DNA from: Dentipellis sp. KUC8613
Lineage: Eukaryota > Basidiomycota > Agaricomycetes > Russulales > Hericiaceae
Assembly (NCBI GenBank): GCA_002286715.1
Contig: NSJX01000052.1
Location: 120,589-184,588 of the forward strand
Direction of reading: 5' to 3'
DNA length: 64,000 nt
In this document: positions 1 to 12,020 of the stretch, piece after piece
Layout: every line of letters starts with the position of its first letter
Numbering within the stretch: the stretch's first letter is position 1
Notes under the pieces: generated by a model
What the model saw: the letters and a program-made list of their open reading frames with translations, nothing else
Database searches by the model: none
What the model was told of the DNA's origin: nothing
Program-made: the position numbers and the translations under genes

Positions 1-1
1 G

Positions 2-1972
2 CTCATTCGCACGTCGGTCTGGCTGCTCCGGATATTCGTGCTTCCCATTGCGATTACGGTCGTACTCCTCTATGGTCTTTTGAGATATCTCCTCAAAGAC
101 GCCGAACGTCTCGAAGCACAACGCAACCGCGCAGAGCCAGAGATCTCACCAAAGGAAGACGACGTCGCCATCGAAGACACGATGTCCTTCAGCACGCTCC
201 CGCGCGCGCTCTCAACAGACGTGGAGCTCATCGCAGCCAGTCTCGACGGGCGCGTCGTCGCGACCGTGGGGCTCGAAAACGAGGTGGTCGTGTGGTTCAA
301 GGAGCGGCAGCTCTACGCGTACATCGACACGACGGACCTGCTCCTGCGCACGCCGAGCACGTCGTACGCCGCGTCCGCCATCACCGCGCTCGCGGTCGAC
401 GACTCGGGCGCGTTCTGTGCCGTCGGCACGGGCGCGGGCGTGATTGCGGTGTGGGCCATCGCGTCGGGCGTCGCGCGCGCGATGCCGAATCTCGTGCTGC
501 AGACGTCCTCGTCCGCGGTGCATACGCTGCATTTCCTTGGCGGGCAGACGCCCGGGACGCTGACACCCGTGCGTACGGGTATACCGCTGCAAGTGCCTGC
601 ACTTGTGCTTGCGGCGTACGAAAATGGCGTCGTCGCGAAATGGAGTACGGCCTCGCCGCAGAGCCCGACAGTCGTTGCGCCCTCGCAGCATGCACCTGTC
701 GTCTCGTCGTCGCTGCACCGGCTGCAAAACACAAGCCGGTTCCTCGCCGCGTTCTCCATGGACGACGGTGCCGTCGAGCTGCTCGAGATCACGCCCTCGT
801 CGGATCTGCCGCTCGCCCCCGAGTGCAGAGTGCTTGCGGGCAACCCGGCGGACACGGTCACCAAGGTCTGCGGGGCCATCGTCGAATCGGGCGGTGCGCG
901 GCACCTCGTCATTGCCGCGGCCACACAGGCGGGCGTCGTTTCTCTGTGGGACGGTGGGACGGGGGAGTGCATCGCGATATTGGACGAGGCGCATGGGCAG
1001 ATCAACAACCTGCGAATAAGCCCCGTTTATTTGAAGACGTGCACGCGCTGTGGCGAGCTCCCCGAAGATAGCTTCACCGTGTCCTTCTCCGTCGGCCACG
1101 TTGTGCTCTTCTACCGCGCATATATGCCCTCGGACGTGCGGCGATGTCACTGCGCCAACAACCAGCTCCAAACCTCATCCTTATGGAACGGCACCCTCGG
1201 CCGGCGGTCCCGGAGCACAAGCCTCGCATCCTCCAACGGCAAGCCCATATCCCGCTCGCGACACTCGTCCGTCTCCGACAGCCAGGCAACAGAAGCAGAC
1301 TTTCCAATATCAGGCCACGGCGTGCTCTCGCGCCGCGCATCCGAGAAAGACTTCTTCGCGCGGCGCGGGATGGACACGCTCTCCGTGCAGCTCGACGGCG
1401 ACGAGCACGAGACGGTCGTCGGCCCGCTCGACGCGCCCTCGCCGACAGGCTCGCCAACCTCGCGATGGAGCGGCCTGTGCGTCATCCGCTCGGCCGACAC
1501 GACCGTCGAGCGCGGCAGCTGGGACGTCCTCGACGAGCGCATAGTCGGCGTGCGGCGGCGCCCGCGCACCACGCTGCCCGCGGGGGGCACCGGCAAGGTG
1601 CACCTGCACCGCGACGCGGCGCAGGGCCTGAGCGCGGCGACGCTCGAGCGGTGGGAGGTGTGGGCGTTCGACCCCGCGCTCGCGCGCGTGCACGCGTCGC
1701 CGCTCGCCGCGCTCGAGGCGCAGCTCGACACGCTTGTGCCACCGTCGCCCGCGGGCAGCCGCCGCTCGTCGGTGTCGTCCGACCGCCCGCTACGTGCGGC
1801 GCGAGAGGCGGTGCCGCGGTTGCCGTTCACGCGCGTGGCGCCGTTCGTGTGTGGGCCTGCGTTCTGCCTTGCGGGGCTGGGCAATACGGTCGGCATGCTG
1901 GCGCTGGCGCCGTACAGGGATCTAGAGCGCAATTTGGCCATGCGGCTGGCGGGGAGGGGGAAGGAGCAGTAG
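2..1972 (+). CDS. SCAP-like membrane-anchored WD40 protein, C-terminal part
   Basis: The reading frame is open through the left edge, so the gene is truncated 5'. The first about 30 residues form a hydrophobic segment (core VLPIAITVVLLYGLLRYLL) followed by a basic/acidic linker, then about 600 residues of WD40-type repeats with recognisable blade ends such as VVSLWDGGTGECIAIL and VVVWF. A last membrane helix running straight into a WD40 domain is the layout of SREBP cleavage-activating protein, which holds the sterol-regulated transcription factor SREBP in the ER and escorts it to Golgi proteases. A CTRCG pair and a serine-rich insert (about residues 395-490) interrupt the repeats. No intron is evident in this part. 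Seen: helix plus WD40. Inferred: SCAP identity, because the sterol-sensing domain lies outside the window. Another membrane-tethered WD40 protein is possible. Confidence 0.62.
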   Translation, partial: LIRTSVWLLRIFVLPIAITVVLLYGLLRYLLKDAERLEAQRNRAEPEISPKEDDVAIEDTMSFSTLPRALSTDVELIAASLDGRVVATVGLENEVVVWFKERQLYAYIDTTDLLLRTPSTSYAASAITALAVDDSGAFCAVGTGAGVIAVWAIASGVARAMPNLVLQTSSSAVHTLHFLGGQTPGTLTPVRTGIPLQVPALVLAAYENGVVAKWSTASPQSPTVVAPSQHAPVVSSSLHRLQNTSRFLAAFSMDDGAVELLEITPSSDLPLAPECRVLAGNPADTVTKVCGAIVESGGARHLVIAAATQAGVVSLWDGGTGECIAILDEAHGQINNLRISPVYLKTCTRCGELPEDSFTVSFSVGHVVLFYRAYMPSDVRRCHCANNQLQTSSLWNGTLGRRSRSTSLASSNGKPISRSRHSSVSDSQATEADFPISGHGVLSRRASEKDFFARRGMDTLSVQLDGDEHETVVGPLDAPSPTGSPTSRWSGLCVIRSADTTVERGSWDVLDERIVGVRRRPRTTLPAGGTGKVHLHRDAAQGLSAATLERWEVWAFDPALARVHASPLAALEAQLDTLVPPSPAGSRRSSVSSDRPLRAAREAVPRLPFTRVAPFVCGPAFCLAGLGNTVGMLALAPYRDLERNLAMRLAGRGKEQ

Positions 1973-2468
1973 GGGGTTGTTCATAGAGGCAGAGGCGATG
2001 GCGTTGTACGGTTGTTGATTTATTTTCATGCGTACCACGGGTTTCGATGGTCTGGGATCATGTCATGGTGCTTTGAGTTTTCTGTACGATGCTGTATTGC
2101 TTGCTTACGCTTACTACTTGCTATGTTACACACGGTATATAGACTTCAGACAATGCATAATTATTCTAGTTCAATGGTGAGTGGCGATTCGGTATATGCA
2201 TCAGTGTGAATTACGAGACATTCTTAAGTTGACTCTGCTAACTCGTTCAATATGCACAAAGCCCCCCCACGACTGCCGCATACACCTGAATTGCGAATAT
2301 CGCCTTGGTATTTTTGTCAAGATCTCAAGATCTCCAATTTCAAGCTCAAGCCTCATGTCCACTAATTTTGGGCGCCTATAACGGTCACGTTCCTTTCCTT
2401 TGTTCTCTTTGTATATAGTTTCGCGACTTTCGCAATGGCTCCCCCTCCTCCCTCTCTCGCACAACAAC
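1973..2468. other. Intergenic: 3' end of the SCAP-like gene and promoter of the next gene
   Basis: The sequence is AT-richer than its flanks. A TATA-like run (gtatata) at about 2411-2417 lies some 55 bp before the start codon at 2469, the usual spacing in this window. I see no other gene here. Confidence 0.45.
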
Positions 2469-3679
2469 ATGCCGAGAAGAAAGAAACAGAGGATCTCGGA
2501 GCATTCGTCTAGCTCCCGACGTTCTCTGCGCTCCGGCAGAGCTTCCACCTTGCCCCTTGCGCGAACGCCTCGCGCTCAGAGGCTTCCATTGCCTGCAGAT
2601 CTTATCTATGACATTGCTGCGAAGGTCGTGGGCGATTACTTCGCGGACATCATCCTTACACCAGACGACGCGACCTCGAAGGATACCATCCTCTCTCTGC
2701 TCCATGCCTCACGCATCTGCAGAGAGTTCACCTTCAAGTTCTTGAACTATCTGTGGGGTGATGCGTTCATCAATCATTCCAAACGGTACGTCGTGTGTTC
2801 GACTTCGTAATGCTTTGTCCGGATGTTGACGCCGGAAAACATACAGGACTCTCAGCGACTTCAGGCCGATGATACGCCTCCTTCGAGAATGGTCCATGTT
2901 TGCGCACCACCCACCTGCGGCTCCACCAAACTATCTAGGGCTTGCCGAGGTCGAGCCCGAACCAGAGTTCATGAAGATGCGCTGCGTCCGGCACCCCATT
3001 TTCCCCATCCTTCGCATTGCAGCATTCTTCCTCGAATCCGCCAAACATGCAGTACGCTGGAAGAATGGCAGAGATACGACGCTTCGGGTTCAGCCCTTCT
3101 TCGAACTGGAGAGCGTAGGTCCCCTCAGGGAGGTGTACCATGCGATCCCGTCGCACCTGCGTGCCCCGTTGCTGGGCAGGGTCTGGGACAAGTTGATTGA
3201 GCGAGCGATCGTGTGGTCAAGCAGTGAGTTGGTCTCATAAACTGGATGTCCGTATCGTCCATGAACTTATTTAGCCAATAGTACACCCCATGATCAGGAA
3301 CATATCGGCTCTGAGCACCCTGCTTGTGCGCCTTGTTAGATGGCCCCCGTTGAATCAGGCGTCATTGAACCAGACCAACCTCCGACTGCAAGAAGCGCTC
3401 CGCCGACAGTTGGAGCAGGCTCAGAAGAGCAAGGCTGACGCAGATACCAAGCTTGCAGCATTCCTCGAGATTGAACGCCCAGAAATCATGCCGATGGTTA
3501 CGATTGAGGAAGTGTCTTCTCGCGCGTTTACCCGCGTGGTCACGGACTTGCAACACCGGGCTCTCGACGGTAGTTTTGAGATTAATCGTTTGGGTAGACA
3601 GTGCTTAGCCGTGTTCTTATCACCTGGGGAAGAGCGGACGAGGTTTGAGAATTCGATGGGAGTCCGTTTCCTTAGATAG
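2469..3679 (+). CDS. Orphan F-box-like protein, three exons or more
   Basis: Exons are 2469-2785, 2847-3223 and 3282-3679. Phases join cleanly and yield about 363 residues. The ATG at 2469 opens a very basic, serine-rich tail (MPRRKKQR...), probably a nuclear signal. Next comes LPADLIYDIAAKVVGDYF and LLHASRICREF, which resembles the F-box-like start of many mushroom orphan proteins. The middle part is a conserved-looking hydrophobic domain. The third exon holds a Q/K-rich helix (QEALRRQLEQAQKSKADADT), a likely coiled coil. The stop at 3677-3679 may be read only if the last intron is not spliced: frame 1 is open from an AG at 3675 through about 3925 and could be a further exon. Function unknown; F-box assignment is a weak family impression. 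Confidence 0.6.
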
Positions 3680-6600
3680 AACATGGCACCGTTCTAAAGT
3701 TTTGGCTCGTGTCGTTGGAACTCAATGACTTGTATTCAAATCAAATCCTTGTCTCCATGCATGAATTGATCAGGATGGTTATTGAGACTGACTCCTTCAA
3801 AAGAATTCTGCACTTGTTCTCCGAGCGAAGTGGTGTGAGATTTACTTCAAGACTCCTCTTCCCAGTATCCAGAAAGCTGGACTCGAGCAGAATGAGCGAC
3901 CTCGACCGCATGAGACAAGGTTGGTCGTCCCTGTAATTTAAGTATTCGTCGATGTGAGCCTCCAGGACTACCAGATTTGGGTCAAGACCATCCTGGTAGG
4001 AGGAAGTCAGCGCTTATACGATGAAGACAGGCGACGGAGGCGTCACATCCTGAGCGTGGACTTCACAAGGGTCATTTTCTCAGCGGATCTGCGATGTAAC
4101 ATCGATCCGGAGACGCTGCGAACACATTCAAGACAACCGTCCCGGAATCAGCGGAGTCGCGATGGCACGTCCGATAAGCGAAGACAAGCCACGGCCAAAG
4201 AGGGGCAAAAGAAACATCCAAAGAAGTATGTCATTCGCAAAGAAAAGCGGTAATGAATGTGCGAACCGGCGTCCGTCCCTTTCTCCAGCACGTCAAACAC
4301 GCCGGAAGACTTCCTTTGATGCGCAGAGGGGCAACACCGGTACGGAGGAAGCATCTTGGCCGAAAGGGTGCGTCCTTTGTGCGACTTGTGGGACGGGAGA
4401 CAGGTCGTGTGACTGCTTCAGAAGACTCGGAGGACGGGCTGACGTAGTTGGGGCGTGCTTCAGTGGTAGTTTGTGCACCGCTAGGAAGCTGACCACGGGA
4501 CTGCCGACTATGCGATCGTGCAGTGCAAAATCCTGTATGGGCGTCTACTATACATGGATCGGGCACCCGAAAATCGTAAGGGGGAATAAAATCAGTGTCC
4601 ATAAAGACAAACGGTGCCTTGCTGTATAATAAAAGAATAGTGAAGGGGTTTTTCAGCAAGGTAAATATATGAACGGAAGGGACTCAGCATTCATCGTGGA
4701 GTTATGTCCCCTGACGACTTGAAAGGACGTGTCAGTTAAGGAGCGCAAATAAAAGCTAGTCCGACAGACCGCTTGCTGGGCAGTTACTGCCAAGAGCGCA
4801 CATAAAGCCGCTTGCGAATCCTTGAAAAAAGACGACCCCAGATCAGCGATGCGAATGGTAGAAGCAACTCCATATATCTCACTGTCTTGGCAGAACCGCC
4901 AGTCAAAACGATGCGGCTGCTCCTCCTGCTCCCACAAACGTGCATCCCATGGGCGCAATGCCGCCTTCCCACTGAGTCGACGAGAGTCGGGTCCAAATGA
5001 ACTTCGAGAAGATCGCACCGAGTGCAGAACGCCTGGTCCCGTGTCTTGAACAACTGCGAGACGCCGAATCGCCACGCACTGCCCTTCCCGCTAATGCTCA
5101 TCCTTCCCGTGACCGAGGAGCTGGATGGGCGATCAAGACGCCGGGATAGGCACTGCGGACCCCGGCTATCCTTTCATATGGATCTCGAAATGAGATTGAG
5201 ACGTCATGGAGTAGAGAAAACCCCATTTGAACTGCCGCTGGGCCTCGTGGGGCTTCATTTCCTGTCGAAGGGTGAAGTTCAAAGAAACACGGGAGTACCT
5301 ACAGTCAATCAGACGTTACTAATGTCCTTGAGCGCGCGTAACTAGAAGACGTCATCTCGAACATAGGATATAGCTGTGGTTCGGCGCTTACATTTTTTCA
5401 ATCGTTGTTCATTGAATGAGGAACCTTCAACTCGACGTGTCGAGCGTTCTTGACGACGACATCCTGGAATTTCGGCGACGGGTGAGATACATTCGACAAT
5501 TTTGTTGGGTGTGGAACAGAACTGTCGTTCAAACACAACGTCTCTGAATGTACGCGTTGGTGAGGGTAGCAAGGGGTTCGATCCCCACAGTGGCCAATTC
5601 GTTTCATGCGCATACTTTTTGGATCATCTGTCTACCATTGTCACCGACTACAAAGACTGTAAAAACCTATCTCTGTCTTCACTACTGCGCTCATCTTTTG
5701 AAAGTACATCGTTTATCTACATGGTGAAACCAGCCTCTGGCCTAGCCCTGCAGCCGGGCGTTGTGAGGCATGATTCAAGACCTGGTCTCAGCTTCGGTGT
5801 TCGTGGGTTTGCCATTTAATGCACCTTTGTATAGGCAGCCGTAAGCTAACCCAATCGTTCTGATACGAACGTGCATCGGAACAGCAATGGAACCACCCCA
5901 CACCGGGTCAAAGTGCGCGAAATTCGCGACTGGCACCGTCCCCAGCCGCAACGTCGTGTGACCAGCTGTGCGCACACAGATGCAACATCCGGGCCTGAAC
6001 GTCTGGGGTTGATGGCAGCCACGTCTAAATCCCCTCCTTCCGATCCGCTGGCGATCCCCTCGGGCAGACGCAGCTGTCTCCGGGGGGAAGAGCCAGGACC
6101 GACCACGAAGAGAGCCCTAACGGATCTGCGTCTTCGTACAGAGATCCGGGGTTATCTGCTATCAAAGCCGTCCGTCCACGACTGGCGAGTGGCGAGCGTG
6201 TTTTCTGCCAACACCAAGACCTAGCAGAATGCGCGCACCGAGCGACTTTGCCGTGAAGGTCGACATGTGGTTGAAATCCCCCCGGACCTGCTGCTTGCAG
6301 TGCGGCTGACAGGGCCAGTACCAAGGACACGACACGACCGCGACGTAGACCAGGACGAGAGCGAAAGCGAAATGCGCGCAACGATCGGCCAGCACAAGTG
6401 ACCGTGTCTGTTTGGTGTCTGCCATCGATAAATCCATAACCAGCCGACTGAGGCGCTGCAGCCCTTCGCCAAGCGCAGTCTTGGCCACCTCGACTGTCAA
6501 GCACGCACGTACAAGGACGTAAAACCTACTGCGGCAGCATAGACTGTCTACGCCACTGGTATATGGGCATGAGACAAAACGCGCGAATGCGGGAAATCGC

Positions 6601-9600
6601 ACCTTCATCATGTCCGTACATGTCCGAGCGAGTGATGCGCCCGTTCTTCAGAGCGGCTGGATATGAAGCAGATTTAGATATGAATGGGTGTCATGGGACC
6701 GCGTGCCGGGTGCCCTTGTCGATTTCGCAGGCAAGTCAGATAGAGGGAGACAGATGCAGCAGATGCAGAGGCCCGAGGGTGCGACAGTGACTGCTTGACA
6801 TGGCTTCGAAGTCTCGTGAGGAAGTCTCGAAGATCTGGACCTGCGCTGCAGAGATACGCCAGGAAGCCGCACAGGGCCCTTTGCCACTCGCGGGTCGCAG
6901 ATTGCGGATCGGAGCCGGGCATCCATTGTCTGCTCGATGCAGGGGGGGATAGAGGTCACCTGCACCAGCGAGCGATGACACGTGTTAAACCGACAGCAGC
7001 AGAGTCGGAAAAGGACGTCGACTCGGAGTGCCCGGGCGAACATGTACAGCTGGCATGAGGATTGCCAGTCCGAGATCGGGAGAAGCTGCTGGGATCGGGA
7101 GGAGTGCAAGCCCGAATCCTGCCGCGGGGGCATATATGCGTAAAGCGTCCAACGTTCTTGGTAACCGACCGGTGGAATTTGCTTCCGTCAACAAAGACTC
7201 CACAAAGCATACGTCTGCGGGGCCTCTTGTAGTACATTCGCCAGGGTACATGTCAGGGTATCAAATCAATGATCACCGGCAAGGGAGGCGCGTATGTGCG
7301 CGTACATTGCAGTCGTCAACGGCAGATCCAGCAATCTCCCAGCCTCGAGACCCCAGCCACGGCGCCCGCCGCCGAGGAATCGCCAGGAAGCCAGAGGCCC
7401 CCGCCGCTCGCACAGTATCCGGGACCATCACCCATCAAAAGCAAGCGTGCATGCTGCCTGATTCGTCGCGCGGGGGAGGGGGGCAGGGTCTCAGGGTCGG
7501 AGCCGCACGGAGTCGTCACGGTGGGACCCGCGGGTGTAAGTAAGTTGCGCATGTTGGCTTCAGGCGGATGGGGGGCCGGGCCACGTATGCATGTGCGTAT
7601 ACTTGTGCTCGTGGGAGCTGGCGGTGATGGTGCGCTGTAGATGTAGCTGGATTTGCTTGAGCGTTGGGGCGCCCGAGTCGCGCAGGGGGGCTGCGCACGC
7701 AGCATACCGTTACAGATGGGGAACGAGGCCCGAGTGGGCCCGAGAAGCGAGGGGACACCTGGTTCAGTGTAGAGTCGGACGAGCCGCGAGGGCCTGTGAA
7801 TGGGCATCGGAGCGCAGGACGCGTCATTCTGGAAGTCGAAAGTGAGTAAGAATAGCCCTGGATGAAACGGCGTTCTACAGTTAACACAGCTTGCAGGAGT
7901 CATTGCGAGGTCAGGAATGACTGGTGTATAGCTACATGGTATTCAAACCGCCCCGCCGTGATTGGATTGCACTTCGTGAAACTGCAGACGCGGGCCTGCT
8001 GATGAATTCGATGTTTGACTGTTGGGAGCTAAATCCGAGCAAGTTCAGCTCGTGAGAAAGGGGTACCTTGGTAGCATGAACACTGTTCCACAAGGATGGG
8101 CATCGAGCGCTGAGCGGGTAGGTTGATCCTGAACCGCATCCAAGTAGCTCCCGCCACCTCCGAGTCACTGGCAGCGCATCCAGAACTCCCAACCTCGTTA
8201 GACGTCAGGCCCAGCCCCAAGTCAGCCCCGGTACATATCCACCAAGGCAGTGGACACGCTCGAAGCACGGATGGACAACGAAACAGCGAGACGGGCTGTA
8301 TCATGTCGATGGGCCCCAGGGCGCGGGCGCCAGATAAGAGACGCAGATGCGATGAAATCCCTGATAATACCTGATACCTGATACCAGGATCACATCGCGC
8401 TAGAGGGAGGGGGTGCTGCGGGCGCACGCGAGTGGATATGGAAGGCAGCGGCGCAGCTTTCCAAGGCGGGTGCATTCGCGGGCGTCTGGCAGTGAACGTG
8501 CGTCGAGCGCCGCTATCGTTGAATTCAGAAGCATCTCAGGCTGAGCGAAGGACCGCGAGCTCTGTACGCGGGTGGGCGGTGAATGTGGGATGCGCGCGCG
8601 GCTTCCAAAGCCCCGTCGAGCGCAGCTACTGGGCGGTCGGGGTCCCCCAGCTGCAGGTATTGCGCTGCCATGGAGGCCAAGACAGAGCCCAAGCGCATCC
8701 CGGTCCCGACAAAGCAACCAGTCGACAGAAGATCAAGCATGTCCCAGCGCCATCAACTAAGAACTAAGCTGTACCAGATGCCTACGCGTACTGCACGCGC
8801 GGGCCATCGATATCTATCCATCTCGCATCCGGCGTCGCCCCCATCAAGTCCAAGTCCAAGCCCAACCCGATGCACCAGGCGTGGACGGATCGGCCAAGTT
8901 GGCGCGCGCGGGACTCTGGCGACGTAGATGTAGATGTAGACGTGGCCAGCGGTCGCTCGGTGGCCGGCGACAGATAAGGCCAGGGCCCAGCCAGTGCGAC
9001 GCTTCCGTTTCCGAATCGAAGCCAGGACACCGAAGTGGAAGCGGAAGGCAGCAGCAGCATGACACGCCGGTCGGAGGGGCGATCGCGATACCGTCCCGAT
9101 AGCACCCATGGCCCGTGCTGCACGCGTGCTGATCGTCCGATATCCGTGGCGGAAGAAAGGAAGCAGAAGAGCGAGAAAGGAAAGAAGGACAGGAAGGAAG
9201 AAAGCAAGCAAGCACGGGGGGAGCTCCTGGCACCGCGTCCGGTGCTAAGGGAAATGAAGGCACGTTGCGAGGTGTGCTCGATCGTTGGGATCGCGGGCTA
9301 CAGGTGACCAGTGTAGAAGCAGATCTGCATTGAGTATTGAATTGAGGTGAACGAGTCTAGGATTCTAGGGAGGCATGCGGCACATTGAGGGTAGGTGTCC
9401 TCCGCCGAGCCTGAATGGAAGACAGCCAGGTTTCAGAATTGTGCATCCGGGCGGATGGAGGGCGGCGTGTATGTGTGTGTATACGTGGGGTATAGCTGAA
9501 ATGTGAAGATGAAAAAATCGCGTGAGTGTAGAACATACTGCAATTGCGTGACGCCTCGAGGGCCGAGTCTTGGATATCGAATATCGAATGACCACCTCCA

Positions 9601-10650
9601 GGTATCTCCTAGGCGATCGATCTTGGTCCGCATGTACAGATACGATAGAGAAGCCAGAGCCTCGCCAGTCAGATTGGACGTCGATATGTCGCCATGGCAC
9701 GTTGGGATGGTCACAGAATAGGAGTGTCTCGGACTCGCTCTTCGGAGCAGCCGATCCATATGAGTTGACTGGCGGAAACACCAAGAAGACATGCATATGG
9801 CAAGCCGCGTGGATCGCAGACTCGGCGTGGCTCGTATGCGTGCAGCATACTACACTTACTGCGCACATTCACCGAAGCGGACCAACTCCTCCTGCACCAA
9901 CAGCAATAGCGGAAGAGCCCAACAGCTCCGAAACACAGCTCCGGAAGCCGGATCCTGAACCGCATGTATGCGCGCGGGTCCTGCACCTTGAATACAACAA
10001 AATCAATGCATTCAAGAGAGCGTGAACGAGGCACTGAGGTGCAGGAGGAGGGGCGCGTGTCAATACACGATTCACGGAGGCCAGAGGGTGTTTCGTGTGT
10101 GCATGCATGCTGCGCCTATTCAGCCGCCAGCGGAAGCATTGAATTCCTGGCCAGCGCGAGGAGCTTCTCTAGAGATGCTGCGTCTATTCAACGGACGCAT
10201 TCTCGAGCAGCGCGAGGAGGCTCTCATGGCAGGAAGCAAAAGCAAGAGCAAGAGCCGCAGTAGACGTCCAGTGTCGCAGAGGCGTGATTCTGACGCATTG
10301 CGTGGGGTTTGTGCTTGCGCTTGCAGACAAACAGCGAGTCTAAGGTTGCGTCAACTAGACCAAACCAGACGAGTCTACACTTGACCTTGAGCTTCAGCTT
10401 GGCCTGAGCTGCCCGGGTAATAGTCGAGAGCAAAGCACACCCAGTCGTGGCTAAGGCTAAGCGCAAACCGCATACGTATACGGCGTGGGGCTCTGCACTC
10501 GCCGCGCGCAACAGGCGCATACATCCTACACAGCATTCCTCTCCCTCCCCCACTCACAGAAACAACGCAAGAACCCCCACGCAGCATACTGTATATATTC
10601 CATAATGCGCGCAAACGACCCATACGCTATGAGATATGAGATATGAAGAG

Positions 10651-10674
10651 TACGATACGATACGATACGATATG
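10651..10674. repeat. (TACGA)n microsatellite
   Basis: More than four perfect tandem copies of TACGA, preceded by a GAGATAT duplication. Simple-sequence repeat in non-coding DNA. Confidence 0.9.
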
Positions 10675-10950
10675 CCAATAACTCATCAGAGTGACGAACG
10701 AGCGGAGTGGACGGGTGACCCTGACGTAGAGCGTACGGTGGAGTGGAGTGGAGTAAAACGTGAAGTAGATTAAGCCAACCACGCCAGCTTCGGGTGTTGA
10801 GAGAGGAAAGCAGCCAAACGCCGTCCAAAAAACAAAAACCGAAAAACGAAAACCAATCCACCAAGAACAAGACGACTATCCACCCTACCCTATCCTACCC
10901 TATCCAAATCCAAAAAACGACCAAACGAAAAAAATGAACAGACAAATAAA

Positions 10951-10972
10951 CGAGCGAGCGAGCGAGCGAGCA
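10951..10972. repeat. (CGAG)n microsatellite
   Basis: Five tandem copies of CGAG within an A-rich stretch. Simple-sequence repeat. Confidence 0.9.
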
Positions 10973-11639
10973 GCGATAATGAAAACGAAAACGCCCAACA
11001 AGTCAGGGTCTTGTGAAAGTGAGAACAAAGTCAAGATGCGGAGAGATGCGAGCAACGGTAGCACGAGCATGGATGTGAACATGAACGGGATGTACAACGA
11101 AAACGAAAGCTGGACGAGATGAGGGTGGATGAACGGGATGAGATGGAGTGGGAGAGTGACAGGCGGAGTGGTCACCGGTCACCACGGCGACCATAACGGT
11201 GGCGGCGGCGACGCCGGCGACGGTGGCGAAGATGGACGTGTCGCCAGTGGCGAGAATGGAGGCGGTGATGCCGAAAGAGGGAGTAGAGAGTGGCGGGGGC
11301 AGGGGCATATGCGGGGCATGTCGGGAGCCGGGATGTGGAAGATTAGACGACAGCACCGACGACCTATCAACCAAAGCGCAACCACAATCAGCACCAGTAT
11401 CACATCACACCAGAAATCCCAAACGAGCACTCACCAAGCCCCACAGGATTAAACAGCGATAAACTAGCTTGAAGCAAGGAAGCGAACTCTATCGTACACA
11501 GAACAGACACAGACAGACGCGAGGCACAGACCAGGTCTGCAATGATGATTGGAATGAAGTTGGAGATGTGAATGAAGTTGGTGATGAAGATGAGAGATGG
11601 TGGCGGGAGATGGGAGATGGGAGATGGGAGCAGTGAAGC

Positions 11640-11695
11640 GAACACTGAACACTGAATACTGAACACCGAATTGAATACCTAACACCGAATACTGA
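11640..11695. repeat. Degenerate minisatellite of ACTGAA/ACCGAA units
   Basis: Seven or more imperfect copies of a 7-nt-type unit (gaacact, gaatact, gaacacc and so on) occur in a row. It is directly preceded by a GAGATGG-type run at about 11595-11630. No coding frame explains it. Confidence 0.75.
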
Positions 11696-12020
11696 TGGGA
11701 TGAGACGGGCGGAGTGGAGTGGAGGCCGAGGCGGAGGGTATGATCTACGGCTGACTCGCGCGCTGGCGCGACGGGGTGCCCGGCAACGACGACGGGCGAC
11801 AGGTGGCGAGTGGCGGCGATGATGGTGATACATATCTACAGAGGTGGCGCATCGGAGTGGTGGGGTTGGTTAGGGGGAGGGCAAGCACCCCGGCGGGCGG
11901 CATGCGCACCAGGGCGCAGTCCGCCCAATGTCCCGCTCGCGAGACATACATGGCTACGGCCAGCGGCATCGCACTGTACACGTGCACCTTCGTGCAATCT
12001 CAGCAGCACACCGCGGCGTC

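Larger units (their letters stand above)
3680..12020. other. Gene-poor stretch of about 8.3 kb
   Basis: No protein family is recognisable on either strand. The first part (to about 4250) has open stretches that could extend the preceding gene: a frame from 3676 to about 3925 with leucine-rich helical character, and a lysine/arginine-rich frame to 4253 after a possible acceptor near 3966. The rest has many short overlapping frames with skewed, arginine/proline/cysteine-rich translations typical of non-coding GC-rich DNA. It also has purine-rich tracts (about 9140-9215 and 10230-10260) and several simple repeats listed separately. I see no terminal repeats, reverse transcriptase or transposase motif. 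It may contain long non-coding transcripts or lineage-specific genes that I cannot resolve. Confidence 0.5.

Noticed and set aside
5555..5605. tRNA-like segment with a B-box (GGTTCGATCC)
   Set aside because: No 7-bp acceptor stem, anticodon arm or proper T-stem can be folded around it. It is a chance match or a remnant.
10880..10910. CCCTATCCTACCCTATCC resembling telomere repeats
   Set aside because: Not the TTAGGG unit, only two irregular copies and internal to the contig; a simple repeat.
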